From contig JACVRA010000210.1 of assembly GCA_019828545.1 (NCBI GenBank), positions 248,531 to 312,530 of the forward strand: 64,000 bases of DNA. The letters run 5' to 3'. The translations under genes and the position numbers were made by a program. The notes below the pieces were generated by a model. The model was given only the letters and a program-made list of their open reading frames with translations. It did no database searches and was not told where the DNA came from. This DNA is from Paracamarosporium sp. OC-R06-R3 (Eukaryota > Ascomycota > Dothideomycetes > Pleosporales > Didymosphaeriaceae). Shown here one piece after another: positions 11,198 through 23,181 of the stretch; within the stretch, counting starts at the first letter, position 1, and the number at the start of each line of letters is the position of its first letter.

Positions 11198-12666
11198 GAG
11201 TTACAACGCATTACGTTTGGGTATACCCTATTATATGTGGCACGGAATTAGCACATTTATCGTTGTGCTAATCGTACCCATGTCCTAGGCCCGGCCCACA
11301 TAGTCCGCCTGACTTCTATCTTGGTTCTCCTGTTTCAAGTATCATGTCCGAAGATAACGATATTGACGAATACCCAATTGAATTACAAGTTTCTGTGCAA
11401 ACACCGTCTCTATGCCTCGAACGCGGAAGGTTGGGAGTATCTAGCTCTTTGGAATACTCTGTTCAAGTCTTCGAGCTCGATGTCAAACCTGATTTTGTGC
11501 CCAATTATTCCAATGGCAAACGGGGTATGAGAGACTTCACAGATCCTGGATCGACGTCACCGGGCAAGAAAAACAGAGTTGCGGACCCGGTTGCGGACAA
11601 GGACTCTGCTGAAGCGCTGCGAGACGGAGGGGAAGCCTTGGAATCTAGTTCTTTGCGGGGTGATGCGGTGTAAACGCTCGGGCAGGGTTGCCGCCTGCGA
11701 AACCTCGCAGACTGAATCCAGTCCCCATGTCGACTAGACGAGTCACCCACTCAGATCTGCACCGACTTTACATCCTACTCCGCCTTTCTTGTACCTTTGT
11801 TCGTTCGTTTGCCCACGCTTCTTGTCGCCGACACGGGGACACTTTCTAATCTCTTCATCCCGCATTAGACCTCGGTGTGTACATACGTACAACGGCTTGG
11901 GTTGGGTTGGCTTGATGTTTTTCCTTCCCATTCTCTCTTCGTGCATGGCATTGTCGCGGAATGCATTGGAATTTTTCATTTCTCCCTTTCTTTTATCGTG
12001 CGCTCGGAAGGTGTATGTAGATAGATTTTTGTGCGCAAGAGGTGCGTTATGCATGGTGTGGCGTGGGAGGTCGGTGGTTTGGAAGGACTGGTTTGGAGGG
12101 ATATTGGCATGGGATGTTTGGCATTGCGTGGCGTGCGTGGGTGAAGTGGATTGAATATCTGTAGATACCCCCTTTTGGAAAGGATAGGATAAAATCATGG
12201 TGTTTGAACTTCATTTTGGTGCATCAGCTTGCGTTGCTTTAACAGTGGGTGTGAAGATGCCTGATGTGCGTAATCAATGCGTGGAACTAGAAGGGAAGAT
12301 GCACTGGGCTTGATCTGATTTGATGTGACTTGATAGAATTAAGATTAGAATAGAATAGAACAAGACTCGACTGAACTAGAGGCACAATTTCCCACGTATG
12401 CCTGCCGTATGTATACCGAACCGTGCCATTACCAAACCGGACCATACCTTCATATCGTTTCCCGAACTGACCAGGCCATTCGTCCGTCCCACGCATTGAA
12501 CCCTATCCGACACAGCCCAACCCAACCCAACCCAACCCATGATATCATCCCACCTAGCGCCAAAACAAAACAAAGCACACCTCCAGTCGTAAACCCTGAG
12601 CCCGAACAGCAAGAAATCAACGCACGTAGTGCCCCCGCGTTAGAGGAGGCAGTCTTAATTACGCGC
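11198..12666. other. Convergent intergenic region with short repeats; one doubtful small ORF
   Basis: This lies between the 3' ends of the UBP2-like and SLM1 genes, so both 3' UTRs and terminators should be here. A 109-codon plus-strand frame at 11344-11673 (MSEDNDIDEYPIELQVSV...) is acidic and could be a small gene, but no family is apparent. The rest holds pyrimidine-rich DNA, a TTGGG run near 11897, a TAGAA-type run near 12340-12360 and a CCCAA pentamer run near 12507-12539. Confidence 0.5.
12507..12539. repeat. (CCCAA)n pentanucleotide microsatellite
   Basis: The run reads as about six consecutive or near-consecutive CCCAA units. A shorter reverse-complement run (TTGGG units) lies about 610 bp upstream at about 11896-11910, so the two could pair as an interrupted inverted repeat in the 3' region of the SLM1 transcript. 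Confidence 0.8.
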
Positions 12667-15600
12667 TCACACACCCCTCTGCTTCGGATATTCACCTGGC
12701 ACATGCAAGTCGCTGACGCTGAAATCTGTGTTCTGTCTCCGCATGCCCACAGGAGGCTCTCCGTTTCCAACTTTGCCTTCCTCCGCTGTGTTCAGTGCCG
12801 GCGTTGCTAGCGGGAGTTCGCGAGTGCTGAAGGCTGTGCGGCCTTCGGATTCCGCGACTACGGGTGCTGGGACACCTACGGAGGCTTCGCGCGCAGTGGA
12901 CGGGAGACCTGCGGTTTCTGCTACCACGGGTGCGGAGACACCCACGAAGGCCTCGTGCGCGGTTGCTGGCGCGCGTCCTTCCGTAGTTGCGACTACGGGC
13001 GCCGGCACGCCTACAAAGGCCTCGGCTGCGTTGTCATTCTGGGAGACGATCTGTGAGGCTGGGTGCGAAGTGTAGGCTTGATCGGATTGACTGGGCGTCG
13101 GACCAGCGCGAGCGTCGACGCCGGCACCGGCAAGGGCGGTGTTAGTCTGATCTACGTCCTGCTGTTGTTCTTGGTCTTGCTTGTTCTGATGTAGTGCTTC
13201 GGCACCGAGAGCTCCTGCGGCAAGTCCACCTGCTGCGGGGGCCATCCAGTCACCGTAGGTGCTTCCGCGCTGTCCTGGGTTGAAGGTTTGGTACTGCTGT
13301 TGAGGTTGTTGCTGGGTTGCTGGTGCTTGAGTTGGTGCTGGAGGTTGATATGGTTGGAATGGTATGGGCTGGGCTGCAGTTTGCGCAGCGTTCTGGTCAG
13401 GGTAAGTCGAAGCGTTTTGCGCGAAATCTTGGCCTGGTGTTGCTGGTGCATTGTTCGCATAGTAGGAAGTCTGCTGTTGAATCTGGTGCGGTGGGTTGTC
13501 CGGGTGGTACTCGTAAGGATTGCCAGGACCGTACGCGGTATCGTAAGGGGTCCGGTCGTCATATGCGTTTGGATAGCTAGCATGCGCCGTCTGAAGGCCT
13601 CCTGATGCGGTCGCTAAATCAAGCCCGACTTCCGATGAGCTGCCACTGGAAGGGCCACGCGCCTGTAAGCTTCGGTCGACCTGGAGATCACTTGGGAAGC
13701 GCCCACCTGGACTCGGTCGAGACGGAAGCTCGGACTCCTGCGCGACGGCTTGGTTTGTCACTGATTGGGTCGCAGAGAAAGGTACACGGTCTGCTTCGTC
13801 TTCTTCTAGGCCTCCATCGGAGCTGACTGAGCGGGCGCTGCCTGCACTCAAACTACGTTTGTGGCGAGTTACGAAGGCATTCCGTTCGTCACCGGTCTTG
13901 TCAATGAGGCTGTTGATATCATCGTACCAGGCTAACATGGTGTCATAAGTTTCAGCCCTGCGTAATGTCAGAAACAGACCTGAAGCTAATCATCATACGC
14001 ACCTGAAGATCCATGTGTGTCCTCTATGCATTGATCCAGTTTGTCGACCTTTGATTACTACAAGACTTAGTAAGGCAAAAATTAGCAAATAGTGTGTCTA
14101 CACTAACCGAACTTGTAGGAGCTGCTGCCAGGTTGAGCGTGACTCCCCAACTTCTGGTCAGACAGAAGCAAGGACATGACCGGAGGCTGGGTGTAGATAC
14201 GGTCCGCGCTCTTGAATTCGTGCAAGTGAGTAGGCGACAATACATACCTGCAAAAGTTAGTCTAAAAAAGAAGTTTGGTGCAGATTTGGATTCACTCACC
14301 AACCCGGCGTATAGCTCTTGAGGTACTTTGACTTGCGTTCCAACATTCCTGCTCGTACTTCAGCCGCAGCGGGGTGATGCTTGCCAGGGTATTCGATGTC
14401 TAAGTCGAATTAGCTTTGTTCCCATGGTTTCGCTGACGATGCTTACCCTCTAACCTCCTCAGGGGTAGATTGGGATTGACAAAATGCGGATCGTTGGTAA
14501 CGAACTGATTCCACTCAAGGTCTCTAGGCATACCCACTGGGCCGCTTCGTAATCTCTCGATGGTAGAGTAGTTCTCGTCGGCTTCGCGTTTCATGATGCT
14601 AGCTAGCGCATTGTAGGCTTTTTGTATCTCTCCAACAACGATCGACTCCAATTCGCGTCCAGAATTCTCAAGGTTCAGATACGCGCGGTGCAGGTAGTTC
14701 TCCTCGTCGATTTGGCGTTCGACCTGTCGATCCACGCCTAACCGAACGACGAACGGGTCTCCTTTACCGGCAACGGCCGCCGGATCTGAGTCAATCAGAG
14801 CCAGAGACTCTTCCAAAGCAGCAACAGCTTTGCGGGTGCTGTCTTTCTCCTTGTCCACCGAGTTCTTGAAGTCACCACTCAGGGACTTGATTTCTTTGAT
14901 CTTCTGACTGAGGTCTGCTCGAAGCCCAGACAGCTGGTTGACCACCTCATTCTCAATTTCTTTGGCTTTATTCGACTCGGACAGGGCTTGCTTGTGATAA
15001 TCGCGTAGTATTCGGTTCGCATCGTTCAAGCCGCCCTCGGAAAGGAACAGGGTGGGTGCATTAGTGTTGTTGATGACGTTGGAGACCTTTAGTAAGGCCT
15101 TGGAGCGGTGTTCATATGAGGCGCCAACCTCGCGGAAGTATGAGATCAGGTCCTTGAGTAGTTTTCGCCAAGCTGTCGAATTGTCAGTGGACTGCTGGAT
15201 GATACTAATACAGCGCAGACAGGCATACCTTGGAAGCGGTTTGCAAGGATCTCGGTCGGCGACCCGGAGGTTGGGACGGGGGTATAAAAAACACTGTTGT
15301 GCTTAGCACCAGTGCCATCCTCGTCGTCGAAGTTGACGCCCTTGATGCTCCCCGCACGCACGCTTCGCCTGCTGCTGCTACGCTTGAGACTTCCGCTCCT
15401 CTTGACCGAGGCTCGTTTCTTCAGCGTGCCACTGCGCGAAGGCGTTCCTCCCGATGTTCCTTGGCCCAAGGTAGATGCGCGCGAGGCGGATCGAGCAGGC
15501 AGATCGCCGTCCCCGACCACAGACGAACCGCGAGTGCGCGCATCGAAGTTCTCCTCGAACCTGCTGCCCAGTCTTTCGCTGTCGTGGCGATTGAGGGATT

Positions 15601-15766
15601 GCGAGAGGGGCGACGATTCCACGGGGTTTGCAGATGTGGCCGCAAAGTCGTTACCGTCGACGTTCAGGTGCGAGTTGCCGCCGTATCCTCTGCTCAGATG
15701 CGCAGGGTCGCTGGGCGTAGGGATGCCATTGTAGCCCGAGGGGGTGACGGGTCGGTGGGTCGCCAT
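12667..15766 (-). CDS. SLM1-like phosphoinositide-binding protein (F-BAR plus PH domain)
   Basis: Six exons (15766-15229, 15172-14447, 14399-14300, 14247-14108, 14057-14003, 13957-12667) give about 949 residues. The order is a basic Ser-rich N-terminus, an F-BAR-like helical region (AWRKLLKDLISYFREVGASYEH onward, through KEIENEVVNQLSGLRADLSQ), the linker EYPGKHHPAAAEVRAGMLER, a PH domain (SKYLKSYTPGWYVLSPTHLHEF ... RGHTWIFRAETYDTMLAWYDDI), then a long disordered Gln/Pro tail. The tail ends in RRQNTDFSVSDLHVPGEYPK, which looks like a conserved terminal motif. Slm proteins bind PI(4,5)P2 at eisosomes and act as TORC2 adaptors. The PH domain is split by three introns, all frame-preserving. Three tandem copies of a 22-23-residue unit lie in the tail. 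Confidence 0.9.
12835..13035 (-). repeat. Coding tandem repeat, three units of about 66-69 nt in the SLM1 tail
   Basis: On the minus strand three successive units each read EA(F/S)VGV(P/S)APVVA followed by a variable 9-10-residue spacer. They are similar but not identical at the DNA level, so they probably arose by tandem duplication followed by divergence. Confidence 0.85.
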
Positions 15767-18131
15767 TGCGAGCAGTTAGTGCGTGAAGTTTGCGCTCACA
15801 GCGAGCCCTTGGTGGATATGAACGCGGCAGGGTCGAATATGTGATGCTGCAGGTCGCAAGCCACGGCAGCAGTCGCGGAGTGCCTCGGGAATGACGTGTA
15901 GACAGACGTCTGCAGCGCAAAAGGAGAGGCCCGAGGCGGAGCAGGCGCGTGGACGATGGGCGAGCGAGATTAGGCGGGTAGATCGCGTAGATCACTGACT
16001 CGGGAAAAAGGCGTCTTCTAAACACAAAAGCCAAAGGGCCTAGCAAGGGCTTTTGTTGTCGCCGAACAGGCATAGGAAACTGGCTGTGATGTCATGCAGC
16101 GTGTTGGCTTCCAGCCTTGGCACAGGTTCACCACCAGAGATCGTCATGCTGCAGCCAGTAGCACCACCCACCGAACACCTCAACCCTTGCCCCTAGCCTT
16201 GTTGGGCATCTGCACTTTTCCAAGCGCGCCGTGCTCTCGTCCGCCATCACACTGACTGTGCCCTTGTCACATGTTGTGGACCGTCGTTCCATGGCACCCA
16301 GGCCAAGGCAAGGCGGGGATGCCTCGAGGCGTCGCCAATCAACCCCAGGGATGCGCTGGAAAGACGCTCGAAGTCGAACGCGTTCGGCACGTGCTAGCCC
16401 GCGAGTGTGGAGATGATCTGCCGGTTCTCCCGGATCCCTGACGACCAGCCTTGCACACAGTCCGTTCGTGTCCGACCCATGTCTACATAATGTAGCGTTT
16501 CTCATGTTCAGAACGAAACACCCCTCAACCACTCCATTGGAATACATCACAATATCACACTTCGACAGCCTGTTCTCTTGCGTCTCCGTTGCGGATGTTG
16601 TTACCATCCCACCGGTTGGTTCAGTCTTCGAGTGCTTGCTCCCCCATCCAGAAGCGATCAATGTACCATGGAAATCCGTTCGAAAGACATTTTAAAATCG
16701 CGAAAGGAGAGGAAACAAAAACAAAAGCGAAAAACTTCCATAACGGAAGTTTTCTAGTCGTCACTGACATGAACCTAGCGTCTCTTTCGCATCACAACAT
16801 ACGTAGCCCTATCAAGTATCACCTGTCCGTCCAAGTTACAATATCCGCACTTTCTTGTCGGCCGTAATTCTTAGCTTTAGTGTGCTCTCGCTTATTGAGG
16901 ACCGACATAACCAGGTCATGCTTCCACTAAAGGATGCGCTAGGCTGTCATACCACTCTCACACGTTTACTGGACGACGCGCTTGGCGCCCACCTGTACGC
17001 ATTGACTGGAGAGGCTGCAAACACTTTTGATCTATAGTTATAATATCGATTTGCCAAAGTTATTCTTGATAAATGGATGCTCAGAGTGTCTTCTCGACTC
17101 TACATATGATCTGAGACCTATGTAAAAACACCAGTCCTACCTCGCGGTCCCATGAAATTAGACATCCGACAACTAAGTTGCATTGGAGCCTGTCACATAC
17201 CCGGATCAAGCAAAAACTCGCAACGCGACAAAGCCCTTCGACCAAAGCTACATTACACGGCTAGCAGGTGCGTGAATAATCGACGAATCTTTTACGAGGA
17301 CGGCGTGAATCTCAAACGGGGTCCTGCAAAGAGAACAAAACGGCTTCGTATACAACACCAGCTCAATAAGATGACTGAGGTCTTCAGGCTAAAAATAGGA
17401 ATATGCAGGGAAACATAAACCCGGTCCAAAGTAACGTGAACCGCTCGACTCGCTTGTCAGCAGAGCTGATGTCGGAACAGTCGATCCTAGGCTTGAGACC
17501 ATGTATCGGCTTTAGCTTTTACAAGCAGTAAGCTTACGATTGTTGTGTTAGGACACTTAGGCATACGCCAGAGCGGAAGACCTGCTGATATAGGGAATTC
17601 GAGCATTGGCATAAGCGACTAGACATGGTAAAGGAGACCTCGCTTAAGGCTTGGGTTGACTGTATCTTCTGGGCCCGACGCGCTTGTACTGATGAGGAAT
17701 ACACGCGAAAAAGTCAGAGGAAGGCTGAACAGATGGTCACGTTACATTCTGCCCCTCGGAGAACTCGGTAGAGATGACCGTTGTTCGTTTGTTTCCCAGG
17801 ACGTTTAAGCGTAAGCATATACGAACAGCCACATAGCCTATCTGAAGTTAGCTCCCCCCGGACCCAATCCATTGCTACGGTCCCAACTGACTTTATTGAC
17901 TTCTGACGCGGTGCCAATAAATCAGGTGAGAAAGAAGGCATTTACTGCCGTATTTGCTACGCTGAGGCCTCAGTGCCTTCTCCGACGATGGATTTAATTG
18001 CCAGTGCCCCCGTCACCGTTTTTGCTTTCTTCACTGCAGCGCTTGTAAGATTCATTGCAGCCTCTCGTTCACGTTAGAATAGACACCACCGTATCTAATT
18101 TCTAATCGCCTCGTCCTTCGCTTTTGAACAC
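15767..18131. other. Gene-poor interval of 2.4 kb
   Basis: The left part (to about 16.1 kb) should contain the SLM1 promoter and 5' UTR, and the last few hundred bases the tyrosinase promoter. Open frames in the middle (for example 16128-16661 minus and 17152-17418 plus) have no domain, no matching exon partner and low-complexity composition. I see no gene in it. Confidence 0.6.
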
Positions 18132-19175
18132 ATGATGACGAAACTCGCCTTCCTCGCGACCTTAATTGCAGGCGCATCGGCAGCCGTACTCCCACGAGCC
18201 GACATCCCCACGGGGGCTCCAAATCTTCCACTCTCGGCATTCGAAACTAAGCCGATCAAACTACTCTCGCTTGAAGAACTCCAGGCCCTCGTGAACAATG
18301 GTACCCAGCAAGGACCCAAGTTCGATGGCATGGGTCTTACTGCAACGTGCAGCAGCACACGCACACGCCCGGAATGGCACAGCACTCAAGATGTCGTAAA
18401 ACAGAGGTTCGTCGATGCCATCAAGTGCATGTACAGCAGGCCATCCAAAGGAGGATATCCCGGGTCCAAGAACCGATATGAAGATTTCGTGCAGGTGCAC
18501 CAGACAGTAGCAGACAACGTGCACAACAACCACAAATTTATCGTCTGGCACCGCGCATACTTATGGGCCTTTGAAGAAGCTCTTCGCGGCGAATGCGGAT
18601 ACACCGAGAGCATCCCCTGGTTCGATGAAACCAAGTGGGCCGGCAAATTTTCGCAATCTTCCATCTTCTCCAGCAAATGGTTCGGCGGCATCAACCTGCA
18701 CGGTAGCTGCGTACCAGACGGCCAACTCGCCAATCTAGCGTTGAACATCGGCCCCGGCTCAGGGAACCAGTATCACTGTCTTACACGTAACGGCGACGCC
18801 ACATCCACATCCCAGTGCAACTCTGCCAACGTAAACGCCTGCCAGGCTGCGAACGACTACCAGATTTTCGCCGCGTGCGAAGAAGGGGGTGTACACGCTC
18901 ACGGCCATAACGGTATTGGTGGCGACATGCGTGATTTCTATGCCAGCCCTAATGATCCCGTGTTCTGGCTGCACCACGCGATGGTTGACCGACACTTCCG
19001 CATCTGGCAGAACCTCGATAGCAACCGTGTTAATTACATTGATGGAACGGGGCCCGGTGGTGTGCCGCTGACGATGGATACGGATATCTATCTCAATGGG
19101 TTGAAGCCTAACCTCAAGGTGAGGGATATTATGAATACTATTGGGGGTTTCTTGTGTTACCGTTATGATTACTAG
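18132..19175 (+). CDS. Secreted tyrosinase / catechol oxidase-like copper protein
   Basis: A single exon encodes 347 residues. A signal peptide (about residues 1-18, hydrophobic LAFLATLIAGASA) points to secretion. The type-3 copper centre is visible. CuA has H123, H131 and H140 in VHQ...VHNNHKFIVWHRAYLW. CuB has H255 and H259 in VHAHGHNGIGG plus the DPVFWLHHAMVDRHFRIWQ segment with H281/H282. Such enzymes oxidise phenols to quinones. The length fits the short fungal tyrosinases that lack a C-terminal lid domain. The usual PYWDW segment after CuA is replaced by IPWFDETKWAG followed by KFSQSSIF, which resembles the diverged short tyrosinases. There is no biosynthetic cluster next to it. Confidence 0.93.
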   Translation: MMTKLAFLATLIAGASAAVLPRADIPTGAPNLPLSAFETKPIKLLSLEELQALVNNGTQQGPKFDGMGLTATCSSTRTRPEWHSTQDVVKQRFVDAIKCMYSRPSKGGYPGSKNRYEDFVQVHQTVADNVHNNHKFIVWHRAYLWAFEEALRGECGYTESIPWFDETKWAGKFSQSSIFSSKWFGGINLHGSCVPDGQLANLALNIGPGSGNQYHCLTRNGDATSTSQCNSANVNACQAANDYQIFAACEEGGVHAHGHNGIGGDMRDFYASPNDPVFWLHHAMVDRHFRIWQNLDSNRVNYIDGTGPGGVPLTMDTDIYLNGLKPNLKVRDIMNTIGGFLCYRYDY

Positions 19176-19653
19176 GAACGTACAGTAATGAGATAGATTT
19201 TTGGTATCAGGAATAGATATTTTCTTCAAGTGTTGACTTTGAGAAATGAGAGCATCGCCCGTGCTGATTATTGTGAGGGAGGTTAGGTGGTCGTAGGTGA
19301 TGGTGTGGATGCTCCGTTCTTATACCACGGAGTAAGTGTAATCCAGCTCAAGATCACTAGTACCTGTATGGATACGGACAGTTCTACAAGCCAATTAAGG
19401 ATACGTATATGCCTCTGCAAGAACATATTAAATTCTCAGCCTGTCGAATAACAAACCAGAGTTGCTAAACTAAAACCAGTGTAAGTTCCATATAGAACAC
19501 GCTATTATTAATCTTAACGACCTTAAATCGTCGACGTGATGAACATTGTGTAAAAGGGTCGGCGAAAAGTACTAGTTCTTGAAGCAGACTACACGCGTCG
19601 ACTTACCAGACTAGTCCAAGATAATTTTTTAGAAAGCGCTGACATTAAACCAA
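19176..19653. other. Convergent intergenic region, no gene seen
   Basis: This is AT-rich DNA between the 3' ends of the tyrosinase and F-box genes. No open frame with coding character is visible. Confidence 0.6.
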
Positions 19654-21374
19654 CTATGTATACGCATCAAGTTTCTCCACAATCACCCCAATATCCTGCC
19701 AAATCCTCCTTCTGTTCTTCAACCCTTTCAAATCTTCCCAGTTCCTGGTGATCTCCGTGTAGAGCGTGTACCAGTTCGTTTTTGTAGCCGGCAACCCCGT
19801 TACCATTTTACGAAGCGCATCAGCCTGCTCCGTCTCTAGAAGATTCTTCCTGTGCGAAAGCAGTTCTTGCACATCGGCGTCCCACGCATCAAGAATGTCG
19901 GGCAACTCTTCACGAAGTATCTTACGTGTCGCGTCGCGCCATGCTTGTATTTTCTCGTCCGCTTTCATCTGTTCAATGATGGATTCGAACTTGACCGTTG
20001 CCCAGATATATGGAATGTCGTCGCTCCAAACCTCCCATAGCCATGGCATCTCCTTTAGCAGTAGATCCCGCCAAAGCATAATAGGTAACTGACGAAATGT
20101 CCGCGAAGCGAGACGTAAATTTGCGATGTCTGACGAGGCGAGGAAAGACAGAGTATGCAGGCGTAACTCGAGCGGAAGACGCGTGAACAAGTCGCCGTTC
20201 CCATAATGTGCTGGGACATCGAATGCGCCATCCTGGGGGTCGAAATTGGCATCTTTCTGGATCACAGACTGTAAAATTGGAGTAAGGCGCGGAATAAACA
20301 GAGGGTTGGCCGCCAGATATTCGCGGCCATCTTGATGATACCACCACTGCTGCACGCTCTTTCGAACATTCTCGTCACTGGAAACACAGCGGACAGCATT
20401 CCAATCGCTCTCAGCAAATATATAATTCCCAAGCGCTTCAAAGTTGACGTATCCGAACCGTTTGCGGGATAGACGGGTGAATATGTCAAAGCAGGCGGGA
20501 TGGAACGGAACAGCAGTTACCCTAACACTCAGATCCTGCACTTATTAGACAATCGATCATGGTTCCCCAGGAGAAGGATCCCAAGTCTGCACTAAACTTA
20601 CCGACCATACAATGCTGTCTGTAATCGCATCGCTTACTCCATGGCGCGGAGGGTGATAGGTTTCGCCGCCGCAGTCTCTTGATTGCACGTGGCCGCACAA
20701 GCCAGACAGAAAGAACCGCCCTCCGCGCTCAAAGTCTTGATCGTCGGGCTCTTCCATCATTGCATATGGATGGTGAGCTTTACTAATAAGACACTGCGCC
20801 GTGTTGCAGCCCCTCATTTCTTCTGCAGTGATAACTTCACCGTTGTACCCTGCTCCTCGAGTGCAGTTGTGCTTTGGCCGCGGCTGAGGCTTATTGATAT
20901 AATCTATGTATCAGAAATGTTTAGTAGAGAATCTTTCAGAGGGGAGGATAACATATCCATACCTTTCAACAAGGCGTATAGATCTTCAGCGTCGGAATCT
21001 ATGTCCATTTGGTCGTCCTCTTCTATATCAGAAGTCTCATCGTCTGATTCGAACTCCAACGGTTCTTCTCTATCTGACTCTGCAAATCTGTAATCTTCAT
21101 CTGCTTCTTCGTCCAGTATGTATTCAACGTCTGCAATCGATTCATCCACATCTTTTTCTCCCTCTAAGTCTTCATATCCGTTCTTTTCGGCCTGGTCGTC
21201 TTCGTCTTCCCCGCAGACATTTGGCTTTCTGGGGTTCCTTCCAAGCTGACAGCCCACTTGCTTAAGGTCGCCCGTGCACCTCCAACCCATCCATTCCGGC
21301 TCGGAGCGCAGACGCCGGCGGCCGATGTTAAAAGTGACGCCGCAGAGACGACAAAGAACTTCTGAGTAGCCCAT
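19654..21374 (-). CDS. F-box domain protein with N-terminal cysteine motif
   Basis: Three exons (21374-20963, 20903-20602, 20535-19654) give about 531 residues. The N-terminus MGYSEVLCRLCGVTFNIGRRR carries a CxxC motif and is followed by a strongly acidic stretch of about 90 residues. A central Cys/His-rich part includes MRGCNTAQCLISKAHH. An F-box starts at about residue 354 (LFTRLPLELRLHTLSFLASSDIANLRLASRTFRQLP). The rest is helical and Trp-rich. F-box proteins recruit substrates to SCF ubiquitin ligases through Skp1. The target is unknown. The layout matches a group of F-box proteins common in Pezizomycotina. Both introns (51-66 nt) keep frame. Confidence 0.85.
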
Positions 21375-21736
21375 GTTCTTTAATTTGGCTGTGAAAGGAG
21401 ATGAAAGGATAGGAGCGACAATTTATGATGGTTGATGAAACGTTGTAGGCTAACCGCATATCACGCTAGTGTAGGCGGCAGTGTCTTCGATTGGATGGAC
21501 CGAGCATTTTTAGGCATACAAGTGTAAGGCAGCCACTAGTATGCCATTCAGGGGCTTCTGAGATTGAGAACAACAGATTTCTAGTTGTTAGGCAGTGTAT
21601 CCACTTTCCCCAGGCTAATATCTCCGTCGCCCATCTATTTCGTCCCTTATAAAGCAGTGCATTGTGGCTAATAGAGTTTTGATATTATAACTAACTTTTA
21701 TCTATACTTTGCTCTTGAGACAAATCTATACTAGAT
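21375..21736. other. Intergenic, no gene seen
   Basis: This is the promoter side of the F-box gene and the 3' flank of the DUF6594 gene. It becomes AT-rich near 21660-21740. Confidence 0.55.
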
Positions 21737-23023
21737 TTAATTAAAGTTCGTAGACCCAATAAACACAACCAGCACCGCACAATAAGCTGCACTCGCGGCA
21801 AACAACTCATGCCTCCTCGCCTTCGTCAACAACGACATCGCTGCCGCAAAAAGAAGCGTAAACACCATCAACACACCAATGGCCGCGAACATAGTCTTCG
21901 TCGTCTTCATAGTAGACAAATGATACATGCTCAACACTGGCGCAGCCAGTAACGAAAAGATAACCGAGGTGATCATGAGATTCACAAGCTTCGATACTCT
22001 CGTGGGCGAGAAATAATAGACTTCCTTGTCGGAAGATTTTCTACGAAGATCATCGGTGCAGAAGAGCCACTAGATTTCTTGTAAGCATAAGTGTGAGGTG
22101 TCATGTAGGTGGGCTTGAGACTTACTCGAACAAGGCGACAGTCGACCTTGTGAAGGAGGTGCTCTACCAAACCGTCAAAATTCGCCCATTCGCGGCCATG
22201 CCGCAGGGTAACTATGTCTTCCTTCCATAGAATGTAGTCTTGCTCTTCGCCAACAAGAGGCGCAACCTTATCGATCCAGTTGCGGACACTTTTGTAATCT
22301 CGACTTGTTGGGCGCTGGAAGGACACCATTTCACGGGCCTTGCACAAAAGTTCGTCTATCACGTTGAGCGTTTTACTCGTTCTTCTTGCTCGAAGTAAAG
22401 ACTTACCATATTGGCATACTTTGACGCGTAGCTCCTCTAGGATATCATCACGGGTTCGTTCACCGTCTTCTTTTTCCTCGTTGCAGGCTGCGCGGTCGAG
22501 ATCCCAGGATTGTAGGCGCTTTCTGTCTTCTTCGTCTAGTGTGCTGTGGAATTTGTCCAGTGAGTCTAATTCTGCTTCTAGCGTTTGGATGTGTGTTTGG
22601 AGGTTTAGAAGTAAGCGTGCATGGATGCAGCTGAAGCCACGATAGAGCATGAAGTTCTGTTCGCTAGCATTGAATGCGGCTAGTCGGGGATAACCGAGGG
22701 CGCAGTTCTCGACTGCGGAGATTGTCAGGTCGTTTGATATGTTTTTTTAGATGAATGGACGTACGTGTACGGACTTTTGTGCTGTCGCAGCCGCCAACTT
22801 TGAACATGGATGCGCTGTCTTCGTCGTCCTCACTCCTTGCTTGCTTCTCTACATCAATCGGGACACTCTTCGATTGGAAGAACGAAGGAGTCCATTTGGA
22901 ACTTCTCCATAACTTCGAAGAGGGCTGCGAGTATGCTGTAGAAGATGTAGCATTTGAGTCTAATCTTTGTTGCGAGAATAATTGGATGTTCTGTTCGGTG
23001 GGTGAAATAGATAAATCACTCAT
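21737..23023 (-). CDS. DUF6594 membrane protein
   Basis: Four exons (23023-22765, 22712-22407, 22355-22126, 22069-21737) give about 375 residues. I started at MSDLSISPTEQN; an in-frame Met 34 codons upstream is followed by less protein-like sequence. After an acidic, Ser-rich lead comes LENCALGYPRLAAFNASEQNF, the signature opening of DUF6594, then helical coiled-coil regions, YYFSPTRVSKLVN, and three hydrophobic helices near the C-terminus (MITSVIFSLLAAPVLSMY, MFAAIGVLMVFTLLFAAAM, LFAASAAYCAVLVVFIG). This family is fungal, membrane-anchored and of unknown function. The 51-nt intron between KVCQY and DELLCK is inferred because reading through it gives a less conserved-looking stretch. Confidence 0.85.
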
Positions 23024-23181
23024 TGTGAAGATAGCCCTAATACAAAGACAGGTTTGTAAGCTCACAGTGGGTAATGAGATGGAGTTTTGTTTTGAACACG
23101 GATCGCTGCCTCTTAAACTGAACAAAAATCATGGACCGGTCAAAGCCCCGTACAAAGTTGCTCAATGATTGGCCACACACC

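Noticed and set aside
15230..15844. Plus-strand frame of 204 codons antisense to SLM1 exon 1
   Set aside because: It is the shadow of the Ser/Arg-rich SLM1 N-terminus, whose codon use opens the opposite frame.
16128..16661. Minus-strand frame of 177 codons upstream of SLM1
   Set aside because: Composition is Arg/Cys/Trp-rich without any domain, and it fits neither an exon of SLM1 nor a separate gene with plausible ends.
17000..19700. A secondary-metabolite or melanin cluster around the tyrosinase
   Set aside because: No synthase, regulator or tailoring enzyme adjoins it; neighbours are an F-box gene and a gene-free gap.
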